From: an uncultured Alphaproteobacteria bacterium
GTDB taxonomy: Bacteria > Pseudomonadota > Alphaproteobacteria > RF32 > CAG-239
Length of the DNA stretch: 64,000 bases
Direction of reading: 5' to 3'
Assembly: GCA_934277435.1 (NCBI GenBank)
Contig: CAKQUE010000002.1
Coordinates: 62,001-126,000 of the forward strand
Part shown: positions 8,989 through 17,860 of the stretch, in pieces
How positions within the stretch are numbered: position 1 is the first letter of the stretch
How the letters are laid out: the number at the start of each line of letters is the position of its first letter
The notes under the pieces: model-generated
What the model saw: only the letters and a program-made list of their open reading frames with translations
Database searches by the model: none
Told to the model about the DNA's origin: nothing
Program-made: the position numbers and the translations under genes

Positions 8989-9090
8989 AACAACAACCTT
9001 TAGTTAACTAAACTGGATAATAACAGGTTATTTGTAAAATTCAATCAAAAAGTTTTATTTTATTAAATTAAAATTATAATGTTGCTATAT

Positions 9091-9129
9091 TATATAAAAA
9101 AATAGAGTTCGGCCGCTTTTACCGAACTC
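9091..9129 (-). terminator. Intrinsic terminator of the arginine/agmatine antiporter gene
   Basis: On the minus strand the perfect stem GAGTTCGG / CCGAACTC (9-nt loop) is followed by TATTTTTTT, 28 nt after the stop of the antiporter gene. Confidence 0.9.
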
Positions 9130-9156
9130 CAAGTTAATGATAAACAAACAGAACTA

Positions 9157-10635
9157 TCACACTGCGATAATCCCGCTGGCCATAGCATATATGGCAAACA
9201 AGGCAATTATTACCACAATTGCAGCCACAACGCCCTCCCCAACGCTAAAAGCCGGAGCATTTGGCTCATGTTGTTTTTTTGCCCAAATATAAACCGGTAT
9301 GCCGGCAGCCATAAAAATAACCGCCATCAGCAAATAGTTCAAACCGGCGGCATAAATCAGCCAAACTGAATACACAGAACCGACTATACCCGAAAGCAAA
9401 GCTGCTGAACGTTTGATATAAAAATTCATTGGATATTCATGGTCTTCGCAAATTTTCCATAAGTACGCACAGCTAGAAAAATAAGCCGGCAAAACCATTA
9501 CACTGGTAATACTCAGCATAGTGTTCCAAGCGTTGCCGGAAAAATAAACCAACAGCATAAAAATTTGCATTAAAGAACTGGTTACCCACAAGGAAACTGA
9601 CGGCGTAGCATTTGCATTTTCTTTGGCAAATTGCTTTGGAAAAGTTCCGTTTTCGGCCGCAGCCTGCGGAATTTGCGCCGTAACCACCGTCCATGCCAAC
9701 CAGCTGGTTAAAACCGACACCAACAATCCGATATTCATCAGCCAAGCACCCCATTTACCAACCAAAGCTTCCAAAATACCGGCTGTTGACGGATTCGGTA
9801 TGGTTGCCAACTGAGCTTGGCTCATCAAACCAAACGGCAGCACAGAAAGCAGCACATAAATTGCCAAACAGCCAATAAAACCCAAAACCGTCGCGCGACC
9901 AACCGTTTTTGGCGATTTAGCATGTTTAGACATCACAACAGCGCCTTCAATACCAATAAACGCCCACAAAGTCACCAACATAGTGCTCTTAATTTGCGCC
10001 GAAAGATTTCCGAGTTTAGAAGCAGCGTTTTCGCCCCAAAAATCAAACTCGAACTTGTCCGCATGAAACATAAAAGCGGCAATCAGAATAAACAAAATAA
10101 GCGGAACTATTTTTGCAATCGTGCCAATCAAGTTTATAATCGTGGCTTGTTTGATTCCGCGCAGCACCAAATAGTTGAAACTCCAAATCAGAATCGAACC
10201 GATAATGATGGACATCAAGTTATTGCCGCCGGAAAAATACGGCGGGAAAAAATAGTTAAGCGCGTCCATCGTTATCACGGCATAGCCCACATTTCCGCAA
10301 ATTTGACACAGCCAATATGACCAGCCGATAGTAAAACCGACATACGGGCCAAAACCGGCGCGGCTATACATATAGATACCGGCTTTCAAATCCGGCTTGG
10401 CTGCGGATAAGATACGGAATGTGTTGGCAATAAAATAGACACCGATACCGGTGATTACCCAAGCTAGCAACACCGCTCCGACCGAAGCGCCGGCCGCCAT
10501 ATTTTGCGGCAAGCTATATATACCGCCGCCAATCATAGAGCTGACAACAATGGCGGCAAGCGCCCACACGCCCAATCCAGTGCCAGAATCCGGCGCTACC
10601 GAAGTGTCAGCCGATATTTTCTTTTTATCAGCCAT
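9157..10635 (-). CDS. aaxC: Arginine/agmatine antiporter, APC superfamily (AaxC-like)
   Basis: A 492-aa integral membrane protein with about 12 hydrophobic segments and the basic amino acid/polyamine antiporter (APA) pattern: an N-terminal VVSSMIGGGIYSLPQNMA loop, the substrate-binding GSGI-like motif, and WAFIGIEGAVVMSKHAKSP in the middle. This family exchanges arginine for agmatine or ornithine. The gene lies directly downstream of a pyruvoyl-dependent arginine decarboxylase on the same strand. That is the partnership seen in the chlamydial Aax system, so arginine uptake with agmatine export is the most likely role. The alternative is an arginine/ornithine antiporter of the ArcD type. Confidence 0.88.
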   Translation of the reverse strand: MADKKKISADTSVAPDSGTGLGVWALAAIVVSSMIGGGIYSLPQNMAAGASVGAVLLAWVITGIGVYFIANTFRILSAAKPDLKAGIYMYSRAGFGPYVGFTIGWSYWLCQICGNVGYAVITMDALNYFFPPYFSGGNNLMSIIIGSILIWSFNYLVLRGIKQATIINLIGTIAKIVPLILFILIAAFMFHADKFEFDFWGENAASKLGNLSAQIKSTMLVTLWAFIGIEGAVVMSKHAKSPKTVGRATVLGFIGCLAIYVLLSVLPFGLMSQAQLATIPNPSTAGILEALVGKWGAWLMNIGLLVSVLTSWLAWTVVTAQIPQAAAENGTFPKQFAKENANATPSVSLWVTSSLMQIFMLLVYFSGNAWNTMLSITSVMVLPAYFSSCAYLWKICEDHEYPMNFYIKRSAALLSGIVGSVYSVWLIYAAGLNYLLMAVIFMAAGIPVYIWAKKQHEPNAPAFSVGEGVVAAIVVIIALFAIYAMASGIIAV

Positions 10636-10663
10636 AATGATTTTCCTTTTCTAAATATAAGAG

Positions 10664-10694
10664 CGGGGCAGCAAAACACTCTGCCCCGTTTTTT
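10664..10694. promoter_or_regulatory. GC-rich hairpin between aaxB and aaxC
   Basis: Perfect stem CGGGGCAG / CTGCCCCG with a 9-nt loop in the 64-nt gap between the two genes. The T-run (six T) follows the stem on the plus strand. In the direction of the operon the stem is followed only by CTCTTATATTT. It may partly terminate or stabilise the aaxB message and so set the ratio of decarboxylase to antiporter. Confidence 0.55.
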
Positions 10695-10699
10695 GTAAC

Positions 10700-11281
10700 C
10701 TAAATTTTTGCCGGTTCGGCGTTTTCAAAATTTAAAAAGCCCAAACAGGTCAAACAGTAGCCAAACTGTTCGGTAATGTTCAAATAGTTATGGAACAATT
10801 GGAATTCACTGTGTTTTTCGACTCCGCGGAGTTCCAACTCATGCTTCAGCGACTTATTAAGCCACATTTCGGCATGTCCGCGGGCGATATCATCATCAAT
10901 ATGAGTGTCAAAAAATTCGACGTATTCGGCAGCCCAGCCGCCAATCAGCTCGCCTTTAGAATCCTTACCCCAACAAATACCAACGCCGGTAGCGATAGCT
11001 TTGTGCTCATCGCGGCTGGCACCATGACCGGCCATAATAACCTCCAGCACCGCGCCATGCTTGAATTGTCCCACAACTTTGTCAACCGGCACGATATTAC
11101 CATAAACTTCTTTTGGCAAAACAGAAGTATACGGCACAACGTTAAAGTTTTCTATTTTAGCTTCTTTCAAAGCAGAGTCATAACAAAAAGTTTCAAACGG
11201 CTGCGGGGGAATACCCTCGTTTGCCTGCCCTGTGCCGCCGGTAATAAAAGCTAAAGTCGGATAACGAACTCCATAAGTCAT
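10700..11281 (-). CDS. aaxB: Pyruvoyl-dependent arginine decarboxylase (AaxB type)
   Basis: A 193-aa proenzyme that decarboxylates arginine to agmatine and consumes a proton. The self-cleavage site is visible as VPYTSVLPKE near residues 49-58: cleavage between Thr and Ser creates the pyruvoyl group. The length, the N-terminal block GVRYPTLAFITGG and the C-terminal GFLNFENAEPAK match chlamydial AaxB as I remember it, more closely than the archaeal enzymes. AAAGGAG precedes the ATG at 11281. Together with the downstream antiporter gene it forms an arginine-dependent acid-resistance or arginine-scavenging module. No AaxA-type porin gene is in the window. Confidence 0.93.
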   Translation of the reverse strand: MTYGVRYPTLAFITGGTGQANEGIPPQPFETFCYDSALKEAKIENFNVVPYTSVLPKEVYGNIVPVDKVVGQFKHGAVLEVIMAGHGASRDEHKAIATGVGICWGKDSKGELIGGWAAEYVEFFDTHIDDDIARGHAEMWLNKSLKHELELRGVEKHSEFQLFHNYLNITEQFGYCLTCLGFLNFENAEPAKI

Positions 11282-11431
11282 AATAAAATCTCCTTTATAA
11301 AATTTTGTACAAATATTTCAGTTCGTTTATTGAGATAATGGCGACGCCGACCTTTTCAATAGAACTTTTGAGCACCCCTTATCTCTCAATATCATACTTG
11401 GATTTAGTCGGCAAAAATGACGGCGATAGTA

Positions 11432-11467
11432 ATAAAAAATACCGGCTGCCATTGGTGACAACCGGTA
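11432..11467 (-). terminator. Intrinsic terminator of the TPR protein gene
   Basis: On the minus strand TACCGGTTGTCA ... TGGCAGCCGGTA is followed by TTTTTTATT. The stem sequence is almost the same as that after gyrA and inside the 28.9-29.3 kb repeats. Confidence 0.85.
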
Positions 11468-11489
11468 CAAAACCAGAAAATTAAAATTA

Positions 11490-12455
11490 TTATTCAGCGG
11501 ACTCAGCCGGTGCGGTGATACCATCATCTTTAGGCATAATATCCGGCAGCTGACCTACAGCTTGTTTACGTTTCAATTTATTCACAAATTTGATAGAACG
11601 CTGAGCATCCCATTTTCTTTTGCCCTCTTCGCTTTGATAAATCATTTTATAAACTTCAATAGCTTGATCAAATTCAGAAAGCTTAGTCAAACAAGAGGCC
11701 AAACCATCATAAAGTTTGTGGGTATAGCGTCCGCCAACAATAGCCTGAGCTTTTTTGTAGCATTTCAAAGCGTCTTTAAACTTGAACATTTTTTGGTATA
11801 CGTAACCAATACTAATCCAAGCTTGCAATTCTTGGCTGTTGATATTCAAAATTTTTGTAAAACATTTCAAAGCGGAATCGTTATCACCCATCAATTGATA
11901 TGTCACGCCAATACCATTCCACGCCTTGGTGTTATATTTATCACCGGCTAAAACTTTTTTAAAGAATGAAATTGAACGGTCATATTGTTTCAATTTTTGC
12001 AAAGTTACGGCAATACTCAGCAATGTCTGCGGATGTTTGCTATCCACCTTCATAGCTTCTTCCAAAACATCTAATGCTTCTTTATATGAAAACATATGCT
12101 GCAAAGCGATTGCTTTACCGTTTAACGCTTCCAAAGAGGTGCAATCATTGGCAAAAGCCTCGTCAAAACAAGCGATTGCTTCTTTATAAAGGCCGCGCAT
12201 ACTTAAGGTTACGCCCTTATTATTCAACACTTCAACCGATTTAGGATTTACAGCCAATGCTTTATCAAAGCATTCTACCGCGTCGGTGTACTTACTCATT
12301 TTTTGATATGCAAACCCTTGGCTGTTCATAGCTTTCCAGGCTCTTGGATTTTCAGCTATCACTTCTGCAAATTTTTGGATAGCTTCTTCATATTGGCCAG
12401 CGTCTAATAATTCCTGACCTCTTTTGTATGCACTGTTTTCATTTAATTTAACCAT
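11490..12455 (-). CDS. TPR repeat protein
   Basis: A 321-aa soluble protein made of about eight tetratricopeptide repeats of 34 residues, from residue 8 to about 280. Typical consensus stretches are AYKRGQELLDAGQYEEAI, GVTLSMRGLYKEAIACF and GIGVTYQLMGDNDSALKCF. The C-terminal tail is basic and then acidic. There is no signal peptide, so it is probably a cytoplasmic protein-protein interaction scaffold. AAAGAGG precedes the ATG. It follows the moxR and DUF58 genes on the same strand after a 72-nt gap and ends in its own terminator. TPR genes are common in MoxR/DUF58 clusters, but a shared function here is inference. Confidence 0.88.
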   Translation of the reverse strand: MVKLNENSAYKRGQELLDAGQYEEAIQKFAEVIAENPRAWKAMNSQGFAYQKMSKYTDAVECFDKALAVNPKSVEVLNNKGVTLSMRGLYKEAIACFDEAFANDCTSLEALNGKAIALQHMFSYKEALDVLEEAMKVDSKHPQTLLSIAVTLQKLKQYDRSISFFKKVLAGDKYNTKAWNGIGVTYQLMGDNDSALKCFTKILNINSQELQAWISIGYVYQKMFKFKDALKCYKKAQAIVGGRYTHKLYDGLASCLTKLSEFDQAIEVYKMIYQSEEGKRKWDAQRSIKFVNKLKRKQAVGQLPDIMPKDDGITAPAESAE

Positions 12456-12527
12456 TTTTACCTCTTTATTTTACAAAATAATACTTCTAGTACGACTAGC
12501 ACATATTAATTATTATGTCAAGTTTTT

Positions 12528-13448
12528 TTATATCAGCTGTAACTGTTTGAAAATAGGCACATCAGTTCTAATTTCAAGATATTTACATAAAAATTTTTGG
12601 CAATTTCTTCTAATATTTTCTCGATTTTGGGCAAAATATTTTTGATATTCAAGCTTAAATTTTTCACTTTGGCTGCTAAAAACAATTTCTTGCCCTTTAT
12701 ATGCGGCTTTATAATCTCCGCTTGGCGGCGCAACCTCTTCCAAAACATCAAAAATATCAACACAATAGACTTTGTTATTTTTTGCCAAAGCGGCGATACT
12801 TTTGAATTTTATATTATCAAAACCATAAAAATCGCTCAATATAAAAACTGTGCCCTGCCCTTTTTGACGATATTCCAAAGAGTTAAGAGCATCACTTAAA
12901 CTACCGTCATAACTATTAAGCAAGATATTATTGCTTATTTCCGCAATTTTTGCAAACATAGACATCAAACTTTTTACACTGCCTTGCGGTTTGAAATAGT
13001 AAGAGTTCGCTCCGTCATAAATTAAAAGACTAAATCGGTCTTTGTTGCGAACAGACAGCCAGCCTAAAAGCGCTGTAATTTTGGCCGCTGTCACAGATTT
13101 TAGCTCCTTTTTAGTACCAAAAACCATTGACGACGACAAATCTAAAACCACAGTGATGACTCGGTCTTTTTCTTCGGCATAAACTTTGGTAAAAGGCTCC
13201 GACTTTCGAGCGGTAATGCGCCAGTCAATGTCGCGGATATCATCGCCAAAATTATAGGCGCGCACTTCTTCCAGCTCTATTCCCCGTCCTTTGAACGCTG
13301 ATTTTACATTGCCGGCGCGATTAGAAGTCAAAAAATCGTGCCGCCGCGACAAATACGGCAAATAGCGCTGTTGCTCTATCAATTCGGGCACAGTTACCGC
13401 CAAACCGGTTTTATCGTTCTGCTTTTTATCTTTTTTAAAAAACAGCAT
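12528..13448 (-). CDS. DUF58 domain protein, MoxR-associated
   Basis: A 306-aa DUF58 protein. The family signature GDDIRDIDWRITARKSEPF lies near residues 67-85. It is followed by a VWA-like stretch VVLDLSSSMVFG that keeps the DxSxS metal-site motif. There is no clear membrane helix. The start is 12 nt after the moxR stop, so the two are co-transcribed. In characterised MoxR systems the AAA+ ATPase and DUF58/VWA partners act together as chaperone-like activators of envelope or metal-containing proteins. The client here is unknown. Confidence 0.88.
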   Translation of the reverse strand: MLFFKKDKKQNDKTGLAVTVPELIEQQRYLPYLSRRHDFLTSNRAGNVKSAFKGRGIELEEVRAYNFGDDIRDIDWRITARKSEPFTKVYAEEKDRVITVVLDLSSSMVFGTKKELKSVTAAKITALLGWLSVRNKDRFSLLIYDGANSYYFKPQGSVKSLMSMFAKIAEISNNILLNSYDGSLSDALNSLEYRQKGQGTVFILSDFYGFDNIKFKSIAALAKNNKVYCVDIFDVLEEVAPPSGDYKAAYKGQEIVFSSQSEKFKLEYQKYFAQNRENIRRNCQKFLCKYLEIRTDVPIFKQLQLI

Positions 13449-13460
13449 CGTTCTAATTCC

Positions 13461-14450
13461 TTATGGCAGCGGAACAATTTTCAGCAAACGAGTGATAATA
13501 TCATCTGCCGAAAGTCCTGAGGCTTGCGCCTCAAAGCTCAATATAATCCGGTGCCGCAAAACATCATAGACCACAGCATGCACATCTTCCGGAGTCACAA
13601 AATCACGCCCCGCCAGCCAAGCGTTGATTTTGGCGCATTTATCAAGGGCGATGGTCGCACGCGGGCTAGCACCAAAAGCAATAGTATTTTTTAATGATTC
13701 GTCATATTTTTCGGGGTGACGAGTCGCCGTAATCAGCTGAATCAAATATTCTTCAACCGCATCGCTGCAGTGAATTTTATAGGCTTCCTGACGCGCGGCA
13801 AAAACATCTTCTGCTTTAATCGAGCCGAATTTAGCCTTAAATTGCGCCACGCTGTCGGCAGCAGTTTGTGTGCTGTTTTCTTCATTGCGAACCAGCTGCA
13901 AAATTTTACGCTCGGTTACGGCTTCCGGCTGGTCAATTTTGATATACATCAAAAATCTATCCAGTTGGGCTTCAGGCAGATTATAAGTTCCCTCGTGTTC
14001 AATCGGGTTTTGGGTGGCCATAACCATAAACAATTTCGGCAATTTATATTGCTTTCCGCCAACGCTAACCTGACGTTCAGCCATAGCCTCAAGCAGTGCC
14101 GACTGCACTTTGGCCGGCGCGCGGTTAATTTCATCAGCCAAAACAAGATTGGCAAAAATCGGACCTTTACGAAACTCAAATTGTCCGGTTGAGGCCACAT
14201 AAATATCACTTCCGGTAATATCCGACGGCAACAAATCCGGCGTAAACTGAATACGGCTGTAAGCGGCTTCTATACACTCGGACAAAGTTTTTATGGCCTT
14301 GGTTTTTGCCAGCCCCGGAGCACCTTCTACCAACGCATGACCGTCTGCCAGCATGGTGATAATCAGTTTGCGGACAAGCTCTTCCTGACCTAAAATCCGG
14401 CTTTCCATAAATTGTTTCAAATTGGTGATTTTTTCTCTGACTTCTGACAT
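13461..14450 (-). CDS. MoxR-family AAA+ ATPase
   Basis: A 329-aa ATPase of the MoxR/RavA branch. Walker A is the variant EGAPGLAKTKAIK (residues about 39-51). Walker B and the following segment are VLADEINRAPAKVQSALLEAM. Sensor 1 is MATQNPIEHEGTYNLPEAQLDRF, and the C-terminal lid includes GASPRATIALDK. It heads a leftward unit moxR-DUF58-TPR and is divergent from uvrD. It probably acts as a chaperone-like remodeller together with the DUF58 protein. Confidence 0.93.
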   Translation of the reverse strand: MSEVREKITNLKQFMESRILGQEELVRKLIITMLADGHALVEGAPGLAKTKAIKTLSECIEAAYSRIQFTPDLLPSDITGSDIYVASTGQFEFRKGPIFANLVLADEINRAPAKVQSALLEAMAERQVSVGGKQYKLPKLFMVMATQNPIEHEGTYNLPEAQLDRFLMYIKIDQPEAVTERKILQLVRNEENSTQTAADSVAQFKAKFGSIKAEDVFAARQEAYKIHCSDAVEEYLIQLITATRHPEKYDESLKNTIAFGASPRATIALDKCAKINAWLAGRDFVTPEDVHAVVYDVLRHRIILSFEAQASGLSADDIITRLLKIVPLP

Positions 14451-14557
14451 TTTACGCCTCTCAAAAAATTGTACGCAAGTCTAAATAAAGACTTTCTTTT
14501 CTCTTATATTTACGATATATAAGTTTTAAAACTGTTAAAAACAAGAAGATTTCAAAA

Positions 14558-16900
14558 ATGAGCGATATATTTGATTTAGACGACAGCAGCTGCGCGCCGC
14601 AGATTTATGACAATATCAGCGCTTTGCGCCCCTCCGCGCCGTGGCTGAACGAGCTTAATCCAGAGCAAAAGCAAGCTGTGGAAACAACCGAAGGTCCGTT
14701 GTTGGTGCTTTCTGGCGCCGGCACCGGCAAAACCAAGGTTTTGACCACCCGCTTGGCTTATATTTTGACAATGCGGAAGGCTCAGCCGTGGAATTGTTTG
14801 GTTGTCACCTTTACCAACCGCGCCGCCAAAGAAATGAAAGAACGTGTGCAAAACCTTATTGGAGATATGGCAAACAGCGTTTGGCTTGGCACTTTTCACA
14901 GCATCTGTGTCAAAATTCTGCGCGCTCATGCCGAAGTGGTCGGTCTGCATTCCAACTTTACGATTTTGGGCGAAGACGACCAAAAACGTTTGATTAAACA
15001 AATTTGCGAAGCCTCCGGCATAGATGAAAAAAAATATCCGGCGCAAAGTCTGATGGAAAGAATTGCCCGCCTCAAAGATAAGGGCATTACCGTGGATAAA
15101 GCGGCGCAAGATTATCGCTCTAATGTTTTGCTGGAAGTCTACAAAAAATATCAAGCCCGTTTGGTGGAGCTGAACTGCGTTGATTTTGGCGATATATTGC
15201 TGGATACGCTTACTATTTTGATGTCTGACGCCGAGATTTTGCGTAAATATCAAGAAAAATTTCAATATATTATGGTGGACGAGTATCAAGATACCAACGT
15301 TACGCAATATCTGTTTTTACGTCTGCTTTCGCAAAAATATCGCAATTTGTGCTGTGTGGGTGATGACGACCAATCCATTTATTCTTGGCGCGGGGCGGAA
15401 ATTGAAAACATTATGCGCTTTCAAAAAGATTTTGAGGACGCTAAAGTTATCCGTTTGGAGCGCAACTATCGTTCAACCGCCAATATTTTAAACGCGGCTT
15501 CGGCGCTGATAGCCCACAATTCAACACGCTTGGGCAAAACTTTACGCGTGGCCGAAAATAGTCCGGCATGCCGAGGGGCTAACGAAAAAATCAAAGTTTT
15601 GAGCATTTACAGCGGCGAAGAAGAAGCCAAATGGATTGCCTCTGAAATTGAGCGGCTGCACCGCGGCGGACACCCCTACTCCGATTTTGCGGTTTTGGTG
15701 CGCACGGCTTTTCAAACCCGAGAATTTGAAGAAAAATTTATCAGCGAAGCCATACCATATCAGGTTATCGGCGGACCAAAATTCTATGAACGCGCGGAAA
15801 TCCGTGATTTATTGGCTTATTTCAGAGTTATTTTGCAGCCTAGCGATGATCTGGCGTTTGAGCGCATTATCAATAAGCCGGCGCGCGGTATTGGCGCCAA
15901 GACCATAGAAAAACTGCAAGAAGCAGCCCGTAGTAATCATACTTCTATGTTTGCGGCGGTTAATATTCTGTTGGAAAACGGCGGATTAAGCGGCAAAGCT
16001 AAAGCAAATTTAAGCGAGCTTACGGCAAAATTTGCCGAATGGCAACGCGTGGCCAACGCCGTTTCTCCAAACGACTTAGCCGAACAGGTTTTGGACGAGT
16101 CCGGATATTTGGAAATGCTGAAAAATGATACTTCGGCTGACGCTCCGGGGCGTATTGAAAACTTGAAAGAACTTGTCGGCGTGATGAGCGACACCGAAAA
16201 CTATCCGAATTTGGCGGAATTTTTGGAACACGTCAGTCTGGTTATGGATAACGACAACGCCGTTGACAACAATAAGGTTATGCTGATAACACTGCACTCC
16301 GCCAAAGGTTTGGAATTTAACATCGTCTTTTTACCGGGGTGGGAAGAAGGCTTGTTTCCACACCAAAAAAGCCTTGATGAAGGCGGAACCAATTCGCTGG
16401 AAGAAGAGCGTCGCCTCGCCTATGTGGCTATTACGCGCGCCAAACAAAAACTCTATATCACCACCACTTATTGCCGCCGCGTATATGGACAATGGCAAAA
16501 CAATATGCCGTCGCGCTTTTTGAATGAAATTCCGACTTCGACACTGGATATTGTCAACCAAACCAGCAGCTGCTACAACGGCGGCGGTTCTGGTTACAAT
16601 TCATACGGCAACAACAGCGGTTATAACGGCGGATACAAAAAATACGGCAGCAAATACAGCAACAAGCCAAAATTTTCGACCAAGCCTAGTTATCAAGCCG
16701 ACTATGACTATGAACCTGACGATTATGCTGATTATGATTCGTATCAAAGCAGCAAGGCGTCCAGTCTGGTTGGCACAAGAGTATATCACGAAAGTTTTGG
16801 CTATGGTAAAATAGCCAATGTTGAGGGGCAAACCTGCGAAGTGGAATTTGAAAAATTCGGCCGCCGCAAAATTATGGGAACATACCTAAGAAGAGCCTGA
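14558..16900 (+). CDS. uvrD: UvrD/PcrA/Rep-type 3'-5' DNA helicase
   Basis: A 780-aa superfamily 1A helicase. Motif I is SGAGTGKTK (about residues 51-59), followed by Ia VTFTNRAAKEMKERV, II DEYQDTN, III GDDDQSIYSWRGAE, IV LERNYRST, V LITLHSAKGLEF and VI EERRLAYVAITRAK. After the core comes a Gly/Tyr/Asn-rich low-complexity linker (about residues 675-735), then a Tudor-like C-terminal domain (VYHESFGYGKI...VEFEKFGRRKI) as in UvrD/PcrA, which contacts RNA polymerase. Its role is nucleotide excision repair, mismatch repair and conflict resolution. PcrA or UvrD naming cannot be settled by eye. Confidence 0.94.
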   Translation: MSDIFDLDDSSCAPQIYDNISALRPSAPWLNELNPEQKQAVETTEGPLLVLSGAGTGKTKVLTTRLAYILTMRKAQPWNCLVVTFTNRAAKEMKERVQNLIGDMANSVWLGTFHSICVKILRAHAEVVGLHSNFTILGEDDQKRLIKQICEASGIDEKKYPAQSLMERIARLKDKGITVDKAAQDYRSNVLLEVYKKYQARLVELNCVDFGDILLDTLTILMSDAEILRKYQEKFQYIMVDEYQDTNVTQYLFLRLLSQKYRNLCCVGDDDQSIYSWRGAEIENIMRFQKDFEDAKVIRLERNYRSTANILNAASALIAHNSTRLGKTLRVAENSPACRGANEKIKVLSIYSGEEEAKWIASEIERLHRGGHPYSDFAVLVRTAFQTREFEEKFISEAIPYQVIGGPKFYERAEIRDLLAYFRVILQPSDDLAFERIINKPARGIGAKTIEKLQEAARSNHTSMFAAVNILLENGGLSGKAKANLSELTAKFAEWQRVANAVSPNDLAEQVLDESGYLEMLKNDTSADAPGRIENLKELVGVMSDTENYPNLAEFLEHVSLVMDNDNAVDNNKVMLITLHSAKGLEFNIVFLPGWEEGLFPHQKSLDEGGTNSLEEERRLAYVAITRAKQKLYITTTYCRRVYGQWQNNMPSRFLNEIPTSTLDIVNQTSSCYNGGGSGYNSYGNNSGYNGGYKKYGSKYSNKPKFSTKPSYQADYDYEPDDYADYDSYQSSKASSLVGTRVYHESFGYGKIANVEGQTCEVEFEKFGRRKIMGTYLRRA

Positions 16901-16917
16901 TTCAAGAAATTTAAAAG

Positions 16918-16955
16918 AAGAAACACCATAGGCGGCAACCTACGGTGTTTCTTAT
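16918..16955. terminator. Bidirectional terminator between uvrD and the 16963 membrane gene
   Basis: Stem AAGAAACACC / GGTGTTTCTT with an inner TAGG / CCTA pair. It lies between two convergent genes, but its T-tracts are short on both strands. Confidence 0.7.
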
Positions 16956-16962
16956 TAAATAT

Positions 16963-17691
16963 TCAAGACTTTTTTACAACCTGTTTAACATTGTTATAAA
17001 TGCTTATAAGTACTAAAACCAGCAAAACTGCACAGCCGGCAATGGCAATATAAAACCATATATTCAGCGGCAATTCCTCAATATGATGCAGATTGTACCA
17101 AAGAATTTCCAATGCAGAACACCAAAATTTATAGACTCCGACAAAAATAGTGCCAAATCCAATAAGAGCACCGCAAACACCAAGCGTGAAAAGTACACAC
17201 ATTGCAGCACATATCACCATACAGATTAAACACATATCGTGATAATCCAATTCTTCTTGATTAGGATACTTATCATTATATAAGCCTCTATGGAAGCGCC
17301 AATCCAACCAATCGCCATCGGTAATTTTCGGCTCTGACAATTTTTTCAACCGTTTTCTATTGTGCTTTTTCCATCTTCTTGACTGCTCAAACAAAAGCAG
17401 ATAACAAAAACAATGATGTTTACACTGCCAAAAAGTCGCCAAATCCACACAAAAAACAGCAGCCCCAACAACTATATCCCAATTTTCTTTCCACTCAAGT
17501 AATAAGAACGGAATACAAAAATATAGAAAAGCTATCAGAAAATAAATATCAATGTATCTACTATTTTGTCGCAACTCCGATTGCTTGTTTTTTGTATTTT
17601 TGAGCAATAAGGGCTTGGACAGTCGCGGGACCAGAGCAATAATGACAACTATTCCGGCAAGCATAAGTAAAGTTACAAATCCTCCATACAT
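16963..17691 (-). CDS. Hypothetical multi-pass membrane protein
   Basis: A 242-aa protein with about five to six hydrophobic segments: residues 4-23, 49-65, 70-86, 152-180, 185-205 and 211-232. Between the third and fourth is a basic, then acidic cytosolic-type loop with RRWKKHNRKRLKK and DWLDWRFHRGLYNDKYP. It is rich in Cys and Trp in the membrane parts. No family is recognised. The leader before the ATG is A+T-only without a Shine-Dalgarno sequence, like several other stand-alone genes in this window. It converges on uvrD and is followed by a shared terminator. Confidence 0.7.
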   Translation of the reverse strand: MYGGFVTLLMLAGIVVIIALVPRLSKPLLLKNTKNKQSELRQNSRYIDIYFLIAFLYFCIPFLLLEWKENWDIVVGAAVFCVDLATFWQCKHHCFCYLLLFEQSRRWKKHNRKRLKKLSEPKITDGDWLDWRFHRGLYNDKYPNQEELDYHDMCLICMVICAAMCVLFTLGVCGALIGFGTIFVGVYKFWCSALEILWYNLHHIEELPLNIWFYIAIAGCAVLLVLVLISIYNNVKQVVKKS

Positions 17692-17793
17692 AACAATAAA
17701 ATTTAAAAATTAAACAAAATTATACTTAACTCTGTTTAAAAGAAAAACATTTTTACCTATTTTTGTCAAGTTATTTTAAAATCAGATGACAAG

Positions 17794-17829
17794 AAAAAAA
17801 TACCGGCTGCTATTTCTAACAACCGGTAT
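17794..17829 (-). terminator. Intrinsic terminator of gyrA
   Basis: On the minus strand TACCGGTTGTTA ... TAGCAGCCGGTA is followed by seven T. It has the same stem as the TPR-gene terminator. Confidence 0.88.
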
Positions 17830-17860
17830 TTATTTTTAAAAACTCAGTAAAATCTTAACC

